From Hyaloscypha bicolor E (lineage: Eukaryota; Ascomycota; Leotiomycetes; Helotiales; Hyaloscyphaceae), in assembly GCF_002865645.1 (NCBI RefSeq), contig NW_020194518.1, forward strand, positions 1,053,463 to 1,117,462: 64,000 bases of DNA. The letters are read 5' to 3'. A program made the position numbers and the translations under genes. This document shows, piece by piece, positions 11,131-24,079 of the stretch. Every line of letters begins with the position of its first letter. Position 1 is the stretch's first letter. A model generated the notes under the pieces. The model had not been told where the DNA came from and ran no database searches. It was given only the letters and a program-made list of their open reading frames with translations.

Positions 11131-13123
11131 TTACAATGGTATCCGCACTTCAGGAACCATTTCTCTTGCTGCAACTCCATCTTTCCAAACATGTTTCGAG
11201 ATGTAAAGATTGGCGAATTGCTTGTGTGGTCCCGTTTCATGCTTGTGGAGTTTTAACCTTGCTCCTTCGGGTATGAATCCGTTCACCATGCCTTCCTCTT
11301 CCTTCTGCATTATCCACATCACAATTTTCGCGGCTACCTCTGTATCATACCATGCTACGGGATTTGGGAATTGGTTCAACAGGCCGATAGCTAACCTGCG
11401 AACTTTTGGATCCCGGCATGCAGACGCAATATGAAAGATAGAAATGCCCAAGGTTATTTCGAAGTTGAAAATTGCTTTCTTTGGCGTGCTATTTGCGTTG
11501 TCGATCAGGTCGCGGGCAAGCCCGATCATGAGCATGTAGTCTCTTAAGAAGGTATCAGTGTGCATCTCGCTTTCGACCGGCCGTTGAGAGAGGTTAGAAC
11601 GGCAGATTAACGCTCTGATCATGACGAGGTTGGCAAGCATGTATTCCTTCGTTCCCGGTCTCTGTCGAGAGTCTTTGAAAACGGGATCGAAATAGCGAAA
11701 GAACTGCTCCGATGCTGTCCTGAAGTTGTATTGCTCGATGGCCACAGGATTTGGGTGGACTTTCCCCTTTATTCGACTTGTAGTGGTATTGTCGTCTTCC
11801 GGATAAGGTTGCACCATGGCCCCGCCGACGGAGGAAAAGTATAGGATTCGGCGCATTACTAGATCCCAGAAGTCGCAGGCTTCGTGGACGGATGTAAACG
11901 GCTGGTAGGCGGAAGGATACGATTGAGGGTGATCCCGGCCAGGTTCAGCGCCTCTGCATAGTAGGACATGATAGTCAAGCCGTTGGAATGCACTTAGAAG
12001 ACCCTCGTCTAGGTAAGGAGATCGAGCTGCCGCGCGCCGGATACGAGACCACTCATCCAACGAGTCGTTTTCAGGATCTTTTTGTTTAGTCCACTTGAGC
12101 AGGAGGTCTATGCCGACTTTCGCCTGCGCGATAGCTCCGTCTTGATCGCCGATGTAAGTTTCGAAGCATGTTGTAAGAAGGGCTGCGATCAAGGCGTGTC
12201 GAAGTCGAGGTTCTGATTGAAGTTGTTGTCCTGCGATGGTTCTTAATTGTCCCAGTGCCGTTCCGTACTGTTGCAGTGCGAAGAGGTAGTGACTCTTTCT
12301 CTCCCTCTCTCTCTCTCCAGGTCCACGAGCGGGCTCGGTGCTTAGTGTCCGATGGTGATGGAGTGCTCCGATAGCCACAACTACCTTCCTGGCCCATTGT
12401 TCCTCATGACAGGCCTGAAGGACGACGCGATCCCATACTGAAGACTCATAGTATCCTGATAGCTGGGAAGCGGCGTTTTCCTGGAAGACGAGGAAGCATC
12501 GATGCTCCATCTCGGACTCGAATCTTGGGCCTGCTGATGGTTGTACGATAAGTTCGGAGTTGCTAAGACTCTTTGCTCTTGGTATGGGGACACGCGGGTT
12601 CTTGATGTTGGCTCCAGCAGGTTGAAACGGATTCGATGAAGATTTTCGTGCAAGAGTGTTATAGCAATATCCATCACACTCATAGCCGGCGTTTGCACAT
12701 CTGTCTGGAAGGTGGAACAGTCAGTATTCTCCCATTTCAGGGTGCCTTTTGGTGAAGTTGAAGAAAAAGGCCCCTTTGCGAGGTGTTTGGGGGGTGCTGA
12801 GCAGGAGAGAAGAGCATTTCAAGAGCAGGTAGATGAGAGAATCGGGGAGCTCGAACCGCAAACTGGTTTTTTTTCGTCGCACTTAACGTGTCTTATCCTG
12901 CAAGAGGTCGTCAGTCAAGGGGTAGATTGAAATTGGCCCCAGCTTCAATACGCACTTGCCTAGATATCGGTTAGCCTTTCCTGACAAGTACCGAGTGTCT
13001 GTTCAGATACAGAGAGGGAGACTCACATGTCACGCAGCCCGAGCGAACCCTCGATTTGACTGCCCGTGATCTCTGATACTTTGCGCGTTGTCTATGTACC
13101 AGGCTGGAGCCAGCAGTGGCCAT
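11131..13123 (-). CDS. Zn2Cys6 fungal-specific transcription factor
   Basis: Binuclear zinc-cluster regulator, expected to act in the nucleus on inverted or direct CGG triplets. Model: exons 13023-13123, 12857-12897 and 11131-12704, total 571 residues, starting at ATG 13123 in a good AAAATGGCC context. The zinc cluster is assembled only by splicing: CVTCEIRHVKC from exons 1-2 and CDRCANAGYEC from exons 2-3, with spacing C-x2-C-x6-C-x6-C-x2-C-x6-C, exactly canonical. The rest resembles the fungal-specific regulator middle region (SVWDRVVLQACHEEQWARKVVVAIGALH and on). Both donors needed (GTCTCC and GTTCGA) are poor matches to the fungal consensus. The coding frame is strong, but the exact exon edges in the first 60 codons need RNA support. 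Target genes are unknown. Confidence 0.85.
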
Positions 13124-16100
13124 TTTTTCATTGGAAACGTGGTGCCACAGAGTCTGATGCGACGAAGTTCGGCTCGAGGCTTGAGGCTCGAGATGAACAC
13201 GCGCAACATCACCGGGCAGGACCAGGAGATTTAACTTCCGGTTGATTCACCACGGTGAAGAGCGATAGGGGCTTTACTGGTACGATGTTTACCTCAGCGA
13301 GCAGTCAATGGTCGTGGTGTTTCCCACTGATGTGGCCCACTGATGTGGCCCACTGATGTGGCCCACTGGTGTGGGTGAACCCAGGAGCACGCGTAAAGTC
13401 GGCAACGCATGCAGGGCAGGCAGCGCGGGCGGGCAGGCAGGCAGGCACGCACGCACGGCAGGGCAGGGCAGACATGGCGTGCGCCTCGGCGATTGCATAC
13501 CGGGCGCATGCCTTGCCGACCGCTCTCACGTGGACGAACGGACGTCAATCTCCAAGCCAGCTTCCGAAGCCTACTGGCTGTTTGAACGGTTCCCCGCACT
13601 AGCGGCGCGTTGTGGCAACCGTCGGTCGGCCCGGCTGAGAGGTCGGCCCACTGGGAAAGGGGCCAAAGGGTCAACGGGCCCTTAGCCACAATCAGGGGAG
13701 AAGCGTTATCTTGTTTCTAGAAGTGGCCCAAAGAAGGCAAGCTAAACTCTAATCCGGCGTCGTTGATGACCAGGTATCTCCCTCAAAAGCTGGATTGTCG
13801 ATCATTTACCGCTGTTGATTGGAAGCTGCTAATGCGCTGTAAATAGACGTGGGAGGATACGAAGTGGAAAATCGAAAAATTGACTGCTCGCAAGACGACC
13901 TGACACAATTCCAACTTAGAGTTCAAGAGGTATGCAGGTACGCAGCGTCAGGTGTTTCAAGTTGGCTCTATACGAACAACGTCTGGTTTTCAGCTGGTAA
14001 TACAAATATAGAGTCATGTCCCGGCCGCGTGGAGTACATGGCAGTTTTAGCCGCGTTGCCTGGAAAGAAGCAAATCTTCCAACCCCGCCTACTGGTCGCC
14101 CGGGGCCCCGAGCCTGAGATTCTCGAAATGGAGTTCAGAGAAGGCATTTGGAATCGTGTAATTTCCGCTTGTCTCAAACCGCACCTTCCCTTCAAAATGA
14201 CGAGGCCGGAGCTCTTCCCCGGCATCCCCGTGTTGAATGCAGAGCATCTTTGCATGAAAGCCTCTCTTCAATAATCACTTTGCATACTTTCTCTTAGACC
14301 TTCCTTGACTTCACGCCACCTCCACTGCCAAAATCGCGCGGCTTGGAAACTTGGTCGGCCTTTGTTTCCCGGGCCGTCGGGTTTCGCAGGACAGCAGTTT
14401 TCGGGCCACCGTCAAACTCCGAATCGGCGGTGATGGGACTCGGCATTGAGCAGCGCTTGGTACGTACTTCGTTCCGAGACCAATGAGGTTTTGGCGTAAG
14501 ACTTCCCCCCACTCTCTCAATTGAGGTTCTTCAAGACGATGTAACCCTATGAACTTGCGTTGATGGTTGTTCAGTGAGCATTTCAAAATGATTTATGACT
14601 GCTTCCGATGACAAAGTACCTCAATCAATTTCATTCTCGAGGCACATGAAATGTGGACCTCCACTTGCTGCTTTTGACTCCCATTATTTTACAGATGGGT
14701 ACTCGCGTCTTCCAGGAGATAGATCCGTGAGTGTACGGAGTATCTCTCTGTTTCTGTTCGCGATGTTTCATTTCAACTGCAAGTTAAGGCTGATGGGAGG
14801 AGCCACACCGATAAAACGCCTAGTCGCAGGCGCGTCTCTTGGCACCACTTATTAGCCACATCTCATACTCAGCCCTGTCATTTCCCAGCCCCCTGGGTCG
14901 TCGCGGCCCAAGAACACGTCGTCAAAAGACGTTGTCTGTGGAGTTAAAGTGCTGCGGCTTGGGTCGGCTTGGCGAGCCGACGCTCAATGACAATAATAGT
15001 TATTATTTTGTATTAATTTTTAACTTTTAATTTTTAATTTTTGGTATTCTATACTCTATCAGCTGCCAAAGGTTCTGTGTTGGGATCACAAAAGTACAAC
15101 GAGCAGTTCAGTGGAGATCTCCGCTCCACAGGAAGGCGGACAGGTGTAGTGCGCTCTCCTCAGGAGAGTAGAGGAAATTAAAAGGCAACAAAATACCACT
15201 AGCAAAGGAAACAAACTCCCTGCCCCAGCTACTAATTAAGACCAAAAAGTCGTTGCCCTAAACTCAACGAGACTGGTTCCTACCTTTCCTGTATGGCATT
15301 AATGGCTTCTGAAAAGATGGCAACATTGCGAAGCCTACTATCCGTCCCGTCCATTGTTACGCCCTGGCGAATCTGTAGTGTGAAAATAGGTCGAGCAGGC
15401 CTGTGGCGAGGAACGCCTTGAGCGCCGAGCAACTTCACGAAAAATTAAGCGTGGTGTAACGTGATATTGCGCAACTACCAGTAGAAACCGACAATGTGGC
15501 GTTGATCATTGAATGGGGGAAGCGAGACAGTGGCGGTGAGTATATCCTCCTATCGATCAAAATTGCGCACCTTCAACGAGAAAAACAAACCCCGAAGACA
15601 CTCGTATTCATTATTCTTGCACCGTTGGCTTTATGCAAGATCGCATAGTGCATATACGAAGAGCGCGGAAATTCGGAAAAGGGGGAGTTCTCGCTTACTT
15701 AACCTCAGCGGGGCTGCGGGATCTACCGTCTTGACTAACCAGAAAGGGAATAGCTGCGCTCTCCCCGAAGCATAAAAAAAAGAACTTAGATACGAGCGAT
15801 ACCCTGACCCACAGGATTGCGTGCTTGCTAAATGCCGACATATCGGACATATCAAGGTGGTCACTCAGGAGAAGCCGGCCCTGCAACGGCTCTTCGCATG
15901 AACGAGGAGTTGTTGGAATTTGCTTTGTGTGTGTGCTGGGAAAAGTCCGTCTTGGAAGGTGTTGACTTCGCAAGCCACAAAAATAAATCCCTCTTTCATG
16001 TTTGACGGGATCTCTTGTCTCTGAATCGTTTTTCCAAGCGGCAGTTTCCCATCCCGGCTCCTCCTGACTAAGACGAGATCGAAACTCCTTTCGAGAAAAA

Positions 16101-17731
16101 AAATGAAAGCTCGTCGGCTTCAAAATCTTTCGAAACTCTTGTTCAAAGCTACTACTTCGTACTTTTGGAAAGACTGCTCTTCATTCCTCAAAATTGTGAC
16201 TCGATACAAAGCGACGGCGAAAGGCATTGAAATGTCGCCAGCGTCGAGAGAGACTTCACCCCAGGGGGTAAGTGAATTAGAGAATTATCCTAGGCAATGT
16301 TCAATTGCCTCTTTATAGGTAACAGTACCTTCTCTCTAGCATTTGCAATAAGTCTTAGCCTAACTTTCCCAGTCGAGGAGCATAGTTCTCTTGATACTCA
16401 GGACGAGATCACGAATATCACATCCTTATTCGAGCCATCAAACACTCAACATCTACAATCACGTCTACGAAATGAGGCTACGCTAGTCTAGAGTCGCTTG
16501 GAAGAATATTGCAGTGATGCAGCCTCCTTACCTTCTGACCGTCTAGGCCATTGGCGCAGCTCCTTTCCACACCACAACACTCATATCGCTTCGATACTTT
16601 GTCGAAACAGTGGGATTGCCAATTTTCCTGCCCAAGGAACAATTCTAAAAGGCCACACGATGCATACCTTCCCTTGGAAATACGGTAAGGCGTCTAGAAG
16701 GGTTCATGGAAGTTGCCGATCGTGGGGTTGACATCGACCCCATTGCACCAGCACGGCGGGAAGCACACGACCAGTCCCGAAATCTTGCAACACCGAGGCA
16801 ACGAGGCACAGCGTAAGCGTACATGTTGGGAATGTCATATGAGTCTATGGCGGGCAGGCTTAGCTGTCTTATTTGTCCGGTCGCGTTTCTGAAGGCCTTC
16901 CTTCGGAGACCGAGAATTCCGAAATCAACAACAACATTCTGCAACCAGAATCAAGACCCAGTCGCAAGGCGCTGCACTCTCGAGAACTCAAATGTTTCTG
17001 GATGCAAGCGCCGATATTCTGTAGTAGGTATAAATGCGCTTGCAAAAATTACTAAAAGCTATGAAAAATGGCTTCAAGATCTTGTTTCGCCACGACGCTC
17101 AATTAATTGACGACTTCACCAAAGCGAAGACAAGCACTTCCAGGTTACTACAGTTTAAAAATCAAATCAAATCATGATGAATCCTCAACTCTCCACTTGG
17201 GACCCAAATTTTCCGAAATAGCCCTTGATGACAAAAACAGACCTCGCTCACCTACTCACGTCAAATCCCCCTCCAAAATAGCCATGAAAACACCTATTCT
17301 CGGTGTACCTAGGTACGAGCACGGACGCAGCTCAGCCTTATCCCATCCTCATAACCGTGCAAGCGGCCCCGAGGCTGAATCCGAACATTCCCAATCCATC
17401 AGACCCGAATTTACCCCATCCGCAGTCTCGTGGCGTAAATGCACGGTTGTGGTTGGGTTGGCGGGCTGCGCTCCTTGACTGCGGACCAGTGGCCCATGGT
17501 TGGTGGTGAGAATTCTCAGCCACGGCCGCATGCGGCGCGAGAGTGGAGGAGTTTACGAGAAGGATACTTAATCGCACATGCTTGCCTTTGAAATGATGAG
17601 AAAAGTCATGCGTATCTGTTTGACCATATTCCGCATCCAATTGTTTTCAAGATATATTTTGAATTCAAAGAGAAATTGTGGTGCTGTGGGTTGAAATTCG
17701 AATTGACTTTCAGCACAGACAGTGAGAGGAA
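13124..17731. other. Long gene-poor region
   Basis: About 4.6 kb between the zinc-cluster gene and a small membrane-protein gene. It holds a 13-bp tandem repeat (annotated separately), a GC-rich GGCAGG-type tract at 13410-13470, and an AT-rich strip near 14990-15060. Several open frames (for example 13849-14274 and the minus strand at 15695-16123) lack ATG starts or any motif and were not called. Decayed genes may be present, but none could be named. Confidence 0.3.
13324..13375 (+). repeat. 13-bp tandem repeat, 4 units
   Basis: Four contiguous copies of CCCACTGATGTGG (13324, 13337, 13350, 13363). The last has one change (A to G). A GC-rich GGCAGG/GCAC tract begins about 35 bp further on. 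Confidence 0.9.
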
Positions 17732-18188
17732 ATGGATCACTCGGTTAGCGACCCCTACCCCCGAAAATCTGGAGCGCTATATTAACAGTCAACAGTTACC
17801 GACGTTCCCACCGCCAGCGTACCATATTTCACAAGCACACTCGCATTCACACTCACAATCAAACCTCATCCTCGACCAACTACTCCCACACATCCCCGCA
17901 CCACAACCACAATACCTCTCTGCCCCCACCCCAGAAGTGCCCGAGTCAAAATGGGCCCGCCGCTCTCTCTCCTCGCACTCAATCTACTACATGCCGCCAC
18001 AATCTGACCTCCCCAAATCCGAATGGAACTACACCGAGTCCCGGCGAAACTACAAGAGCGAGAGCCGGCGGAAGTTCGTCCTGTTCGTGGTTGCGATATT
18101 GCTGATGCTGGCGGCGATGCTGGCTATTGTGGGCGCGACCACGCATTTCCGGTTGAGGAGCAATGGGGTGTACGACGGGGTCGTATAA
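17732..18188 (+). CDS. Small single-pass membrane protein, function unknown
   Basis: Not recognised as a named family. The supported part is the frame ending at 18188. It is rich in Pro/Ser/His (HSHSHSQSN), then has a basic stretch (RRNYKSESRRK) and one strong transmembrane segment, FVLFVVAILLMLAAMLAIVGA, with a short C-terminal tail. That frame has no ATG before 17991. A plausible start is ATG 17732 (MDHS) joined by an intron 17744-17795 with a branch-like TATTAAC and acceptor CAACAG, giving 134 residues; the donor GTTAGC is weak. The minimum protein would be 65 residues from 17991. The positive-inside rule predicts the N-terminal part is cytosolic. Confidence 0.5.
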
Positions 18189-18835
18189 TGGGAGTTGGGT
18201 TTGTGTTTGAGGAGGGAGGGAGGAGGGAGCACGGAACCCTGAGGCAAGGAGGAGGGAGATTGGTCTTTTCACTCAGCATTGCGGTGGCGTTTGGGTCGGG
18301 CTGCATGGATCTTGCTGGGAGGGGAGGAAATACCCTTCCTTTTAAACCCCCCTCCCTATATTTGGTACGACTCGGCCACTTCTACTCTAATCTACTACCC
18401 TTTATCGAACGTGGCAAATTACTAGAGAGAACGAGACAATACCTATAAGCTTATATTCTCTCTAGTCTATTTATACCATGAATAGGACCCGCTTATTACT
18501 CCAGAACAGTCACGTGCTAGCAAATCCACCAGGTAGTCTCAAAGATACTATCACAGTGCCATCCACCAAATTAACATTACTGATGACACATAAACGGAGT
18601 GGAGCGAGCTTTGCATTGGGCTTTGCCGCTTTAAGAGCTTCGGCTTGTTCATGACACAAACAACCCGCACCGCAATGGTCTGTACAGCACCCAATCCTGA
18701 CAAACAACCCTCTGAGGTGGCCGAAAATATGCCTGTCCCGAGCCGCTCTGACAACAACAACCCCATCTCTTATTCCTTGAATACGGTTAAAATGATCTCC
18801 TTCCCCTATTCTTCCCTCCTCCTGCCACCCCTCTC
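18189..18835. other. Intergenic region, no gene seen
   Basis: This region starts with a purine-rich GGAGGAGGG tract (18205-18265). It lies between a plus-strand gene end and a minus-strand gene end, so it probably contains only two 3' ends. Confidence 0.3.
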
Positions 18836-19594
18836 CTAAGACGCTCGCCTTCTATTCGATCGACCCCACTTTACGAAATCTGCCTCTGCATAACCTTCGA
18901 TCAAAGCAAGGGAACCAGCTATATCGCAGTATTGAACAGTGCCCTTAGGGGCGAGTGCAGAAGTGACCTCCATTTGGTTCGTATTGAAACCCTCCATTAG
19001 CTTCTTTCCATTCAACAAGACCTTGCCATAGAGGATTTGCGTCTCCAAGCCCAATTCCCCCCAAAAGTTCATGACTATCTTATAAGTTGCTGTCTTAGTT
19101 CTGATTGTGTTGTATGTGTTTTTACTGGAGCAATACTGAGTATAACTCTGCCCGGATTGTCGACTACCAATGGCCCATTTCACAAGACTATTGGAAGGCA
19201 CACATGCGACTTCGAAGGCATAGGAGCCTTTCTAACTTTTGACGAACGCTAGTTGTTTGCAATAAAAGCTAATATTGCAATAGGCTTGAACCCAGACCGA
19301 TGGTGCACCGTCCAGCATATAATAAACTTTGTAGCTACAGTCTAATGCCCAATGGCACACTGCCATATCGGGTTTGTAGAATCCTATATCGGGGCCTTGT
19401 ATCGTGCCATTACACCAACTCTCATTAGCGATAACAAACCTCTTGGTGCGGCTAGAGCTCTCAACGTTCGTGGCCAGAATACCTTCGAACTCGGTTTCGT
19501 TGATTGAAGACTTGTCATCTATTGCGATATCCTTTATAATAGCAGCTATAGAAAGAGCGACTTGCAGTAGTCCGAGACTAATAAGAAGCCGCAT
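18836..19594 (-). pseudogene. Secreted cysteine-containing protein broken by one in-frame TAG
   Basis: One reading frame of 253 codons from ATG 19594 to a stop at 18836-18838 is interrupted only by TAG at 19232-19234. The first half (120 residues) starts with a clear signal peptide, MRLLISLGLLQVALSIAA, and has cysteines in ESWCNGT, MAVCHWALDCSY and AYCNISFYC. The second half continues in the same frame with GSYAFEVACVPSNSLVKWAIG and QYCSSKN. No intron fits the gap, so the simplest reading is a recent nonsense mutation, or else programmed readthrough or a truncated 120-residue secreted product. The family was not recognised. Small secreted proteins of this kind are often candidate effectors, but nothing here shows that role. 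The DNA just upstream is AT-rich. Confidence 0.6.
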
Positions 19595-21538
19595 GTTGTG
19601 GAATTATTTTCTGGCTGACCAGAATATGTTAATAGTTGTATACCAAAATAGAGCAATGAATCGCATTCTAATAGATAGCTCTCTCTCTCTATATAAAGAG
19701 TGCATGAAATAACGCATGGAAGAATTCATAACTTCCGGCACTTCGCTTTTCGAGACTTAAATATTTAATACACTCTTTTTCTTACCTTATTTACAACTAA
19801 TATATGAAATAATTTAAATGAATAATTTAAAGGCCCGAATTTAAATTTAATTAAGAAAAATACATTAAATTCTGGATTTTATTTAATAATTAGTTCGTTT
19901 TTTCTATTTGCTTTACTTATAATTAAAAAGTAAATATTGTAATGGCGGGACAAAGCTATGGACGTGGGCACAAAGATCTCCATTTCTAGTCTTATCCCTT
20001 CGTCTGGTGAGACATTGCCACATTAGCGGCCGCACATGAATATCTCTAATTCAGCCAGAACATAATCCGGAACATTTCCCATATCTCAGGTAGCTTCTTG
20101 CTCTTGGTCGAAGCCTCAACTTAGTTGCCTTGGGCAACCTCGTTGTCGGCGGCCTGATCCTCGTCCTGCATCGCTTGGCCCTGATCTATTGTCCTCCACT
20201 CGTAGAGGATTCTCCTACAGTTGTCATCTTACTAATTGAAGTTGTGCCTGGCAGCTGGAGTTATTGCAAACACGTAAATTTGAACATCCGCCTTCGTGGG
20301 TTGTTGACAAGGTTGTGGATGGTGCCGCTGAAAATGGTCTGATCGATCATGTAGTTGCGAGAATCACTAGTGTAACCTTCTTCATGGGAAAAGGACCTGC
20401 TCGCTAGGTGCACCAACGAGAATCGGATATATTTTGGTCAAAGTTCGGATCTTGCTCGATGAATCATGTCGCATTGTTACTTGTAAAAATGTCGACGCAG
20501 TTCGGAATTGGGCGGGGGGGAGGGGGGGGTTTCTCGCTAAAGCCCCTGAACCATGTCAAAACTATGGATGAAATTCAGGAAGCCAAGTTACGAACATGGC
20601 CCCTGCCCACTTTCGACAATCTATACAACCTGGGAGAATATTTGTAAGTGATTGGCTGCCATTTGAGTATTGGAACTGACGTACGGCATAGATTCATCTC
20701 CGTGGCTTTTGGAATTGTGCCGCTGTGCCTGCCGCAATTACAGGTTCCAATAACGAGGTTAGCCATTTGTTGCCGATTCTCACGTGGCTTGCAAACAGTG
20801 AAGGCGCTAGATTGGGAACTTGCAGTCCAGATTCAAGATTTTCTGAAACGCAGGAAAAAACCTCCAAATATCATCATTGAAGCTAAAACAATGACATGGG
20901 AATACTTGCAGTAGAGTCACGTGACCTTCTCCTTCTCCTTCACCGCCACCCTTCTTCTCTCTTAAGGTCCATCAGCCAGGGGCCCAATATTGTGCGAATT
21001 GCCTGCTTTTCGTATTCGTAGCTACCCTGGAAGCATGCGCTGTCAAAATCCTCTGATTCTTCCAGCGAGCCCCCAGGCTCTGCTCCGCGCGGCCTTCCGG
21101 TGGTCTCCACACTCCAGCCGCCGCTATTTTCTCACACGTTTACAAGGCAACTCGAGCCAGGTTAATTGGCATAACTTCCACTTTGGCAAGGGCGTCTCCC
21201 CAAGTGATGTCCTTCCCCCATTCGTTCTTCCCTAAATAATTACTAAGCACCACCTTAGGTACTAGAAGAAACGCCCATCACGTGATGCACTTTCCCGCTT
21301 TAAAAACTAGATCTCCAGACTAAATATACCCCGCAACCCCGCCACGCCAAAACATTGCAAGCTCGGTATTGACTCAAGAACGCCTCGTTTTTGACACGGA
21401 TTATTTCCGCAGCTCCGCGAAGTAAATAATTTGGTCTGCACGTGAAGTAGTACAAGACACGTTTGCCGTGCTTTCCGTACAACCTCCCCTCCATTCTCTA
21501 CTCCTCCTTTCACTTTCAACTTCCTTCACCTCCAAAAA
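19595..21538. other. Intergenic region, partly AT-rich, with a possible gene relic
   Basis: An AT-rich block at 19740-19960 follows the start of the secreted-protein gene. Around 20560-20914 on the plus strand a protein-like stretch (TWPLPTFDNLYNLGEYL, then after a possible intron FISVAFGIVPLCLPQLQ) resembles exons, but no start or family could be found. A G-rich run occurs at 20512-20530. The last 300 bp should hold the promoter of the flavoprotein gene. Confidence 0.3.
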
Positions 21539-23599
21539 ATGGCATCCGCAGCCACGCAAAGCATGACCACCGACGCCATTCCTTCCTACCAACGAGTCGA
21601 ACCCGGCTCAGTAAACATCGACGTCGAAGACCTCACCAAAATCCAAACCGCACAGCCCAAAGACATCGACAAAGCAACCGAAGAATGGGTCTCCGCATTC
21701 AATAAAGCCATCCAGTCCCATAACCATGCCGGCCTCACGGATCTCTTCCTTCCCAACGCTTTCTGGCGGGATCACCTTTGCCTGACTTGGGATTTCCATA
21801 CCATGAAAGGCACGGACAAGATCAAGGAGTTTGTGGCGCAAGGTGGAAGGTGCAGATTGAAGAATATTGAAGTGGATAGGAGTAGTGATTTTAGGAAGCC
21901 GGTCATTGCGGGGTTTGATGGGCAGGGGAAGGTGCAGGGTGTGCAGACTTTCCTGACAACTGAGTCGGATGTGGGGAGAGGGATGGGAGTTGCACGATTG
22001 GTGCAGACGGAGGGGAAGTTGAAGGCATTCACGCTTTTCACTTCGATGAGAGAGCTGAAGGGTCATGAAGAGGCTACATTTGGAAGGCGACCAGAGGGGG
22101 TTTCTCATGGGGGGCAGCCGGGTAGAAAGAACTGGCAGGAGCGCCGCATTGCAGACGAGAACTTTGAGGATAGCGAGCCAACTGTCTTGATTCTTGGTAT
22201 GTACTTGATTCTTGAGATGCCCACCACCAAGAAGTGAACGTTAGTGGTTCTAATTTTGCGCCTGCAGGTGCTGGTCAAGGAGGTCTCACTCCAGCTGCTA
22301 GATTAAAAATGCTCGGAGTCAATGCCCTCATCATCGACCGCAACGAGAGAGTTGGAGATAACTGGAGACAAAGATACCATCAACTCGTCTTGCACGATCC
22401 AGTTTGGTACGACCATTTGCCATATATCAACTTTCCTGCACATTGGCCAAGTGAGTATTGACCGAGAATCCTTTTCTCTTCTACTAGCCTCATAAGTTTC
22501 CCCTATATCGAGAATTTGCTGACTGTCTAAAGTTTTCACACCCAAGGATAAGCTTGCCGAATTCTTTGAGACCTATGCGAAGCTGCTGGAGCTAAATGTC
22601 TGGACAAGCACTGAGATCAAATCATCACACTGGGATAAATCCAAAGGCCAATGGACAGTCGTTCTTGAGCGGAGAAAGGAACCTGGCGTTGTCGAGACTC
22701 GCACACTTCACCCGAAGCATATCATTCAAGCCACCGGCCATTCCGGCGAGAAGAACTTCCCTTCACATATCCCAGGCATCTCGGGCTTCAAGGGTGATCA
22801 TCTCTGCCACTCATCCGAATTTACTGGTGCCAAGATGGACGGAAAAGGCAAGAACGCCATTGTCGTGGGCTGTTGCAACTCAGGACACGACATCGCTCAA
22901 GACTTCTATGAGAAAGGATATGATGTGACCATGATTCAACGTTCATCCACCTGTGTCATCTCCTCCAAAGCCATCCTGGAGATCGGCCTTGCAGGGCTCT
23001 ACGACGAGCAAGGACCTCCAGTCGAGGATGCCGACGTTGCTTTCTGGAGTATCCCAGCCTCAGTCCTCAAGTCAATCCACATCGACGTAACCGTGGCGCA
23101 GAACAAGCTTGATGAGAAAATCCTTCAAGGTCTTGAGAAAGCCGGATTCAAGCTCGACCAAGGACCAGATCGTGCTGGTCTCTTCATGAAATACTTCCAG
23201 CGGGGTGGTGGATATTATATCGACGTCGGTGCCTCGCAACTCATCGCCGACGGCAAAATCAAGATCAAGCAGGGCCAAGAAATCGCCGAAGTACTACCCC
23301 ACGGAATGAAATTCGCAGATGGCACTGAGCTCCCCGCTGATGAGATCGTTTTCGCTACCGGATATAAGAACATGCGGACTCAGACGAGAAAGATCTTTGG
23401 AGATGAGTTGGCGGAGCAGGTCAACGATGTTTGGGGGTTCGATGAAGAGGGTGAGGTGAGGGCCATGTGGAGAAAGACCGGTCACCCTGGTTTCTGGTTC
23501 TTCGGTGGGAATCTAGCACTCTGTAGATATTGGTCGAGGATGGTTGCGTTGCAGATTAAGGCGCTGGAGGAGGGGATTTGCAAGTACGATGATAAATGA
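21539..23599 (+). CDS. FAD-dependent monooxygenase (FMO/YUC-like) with N-terminal NTF2-like region
   Basis: Flavoprotein that uses NADPH and O2 to oxygenate an unknown substrate. Three exons, 21539-22196, 22268-22450 and 22533-23599, give 635 residues. Splicing restores VLILGAGQGG (FAD-binding GxGxxG, near residue 220) and HWPIFTPKDKLAEFFETYA. The first ~190 residues look like the NTF2-like domain often placed before this oxygenase in fungi. Further marks are the second nucleotide-binding fold IVVGCCNSGHDIAQ (near residue 390), which has Cys-Cys where many relatives have Gly-x, and the FATGY motif near residue 553 (EIVFATGYKN). Related fungal proteins are annotated as flavin-containing or pyridine nucleotide-disulfide oxidoreductases. 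No cluster partner is evident nearby. Confidence 0.93.
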
Positions 23600-24079
23600 G
23601 AGGTGCCGGGCCTGGACGAGTCAGTGATGAGTTTGCGTTGCTGGTTGCGTTGAGCTTATTTAGAATTAATCGATGAGCGGTAGTCTATTTCCTTTCCATA
23701 CCCTTTGTCGATTGTGTTCAATCGACAGGCCAAGCGGGCATACGAAGTTCAGGGCACGTCACCAGCGAGCGCCGTTGGAAAACCCTAAGGCGTCCAACAT
23801 TTCAATAGAACAGACCATCAACAGTTCAAAAGCAGGAAATGGGCTGGAAGATTGACTCTGAGGTAGGATATCATCCGAGGAAAGCGTGGGTGGTAATCAC
23901 TTGTTGCTTTCACAAGACAAATTTCAAATAACGCAGGCGGTTGTCACTTGATGCTTCACATCAAGAAAAATTTCGAGCGGAAAACGATGAGGGTGGAATT
24001 TATTACATCGAGCTAACCAAGATCAAGTCGGCTGGTACCAAAAGCATAACAATAATCCTTCAAATATGTCTCAGCAAAT
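23600..24079. other. Intergenic region between convergent genes
   Basis: About 480 bp between the stop of the flavoprotein gene and the stop of the minus-strand small gene. It should hold the two 3' ends. No repeat or coding frame was seen. Confidence 0.3.

Noticed and set aside
13849..14274. 141-codon open frame
   Set aside because: Begins at GTG, has no ATG and no recognisable domain; may be chance.
15695..16123. Minus-strand open frame of 142 codons
   Set aside because: No motif, mixed composition and no neighbouring exon.
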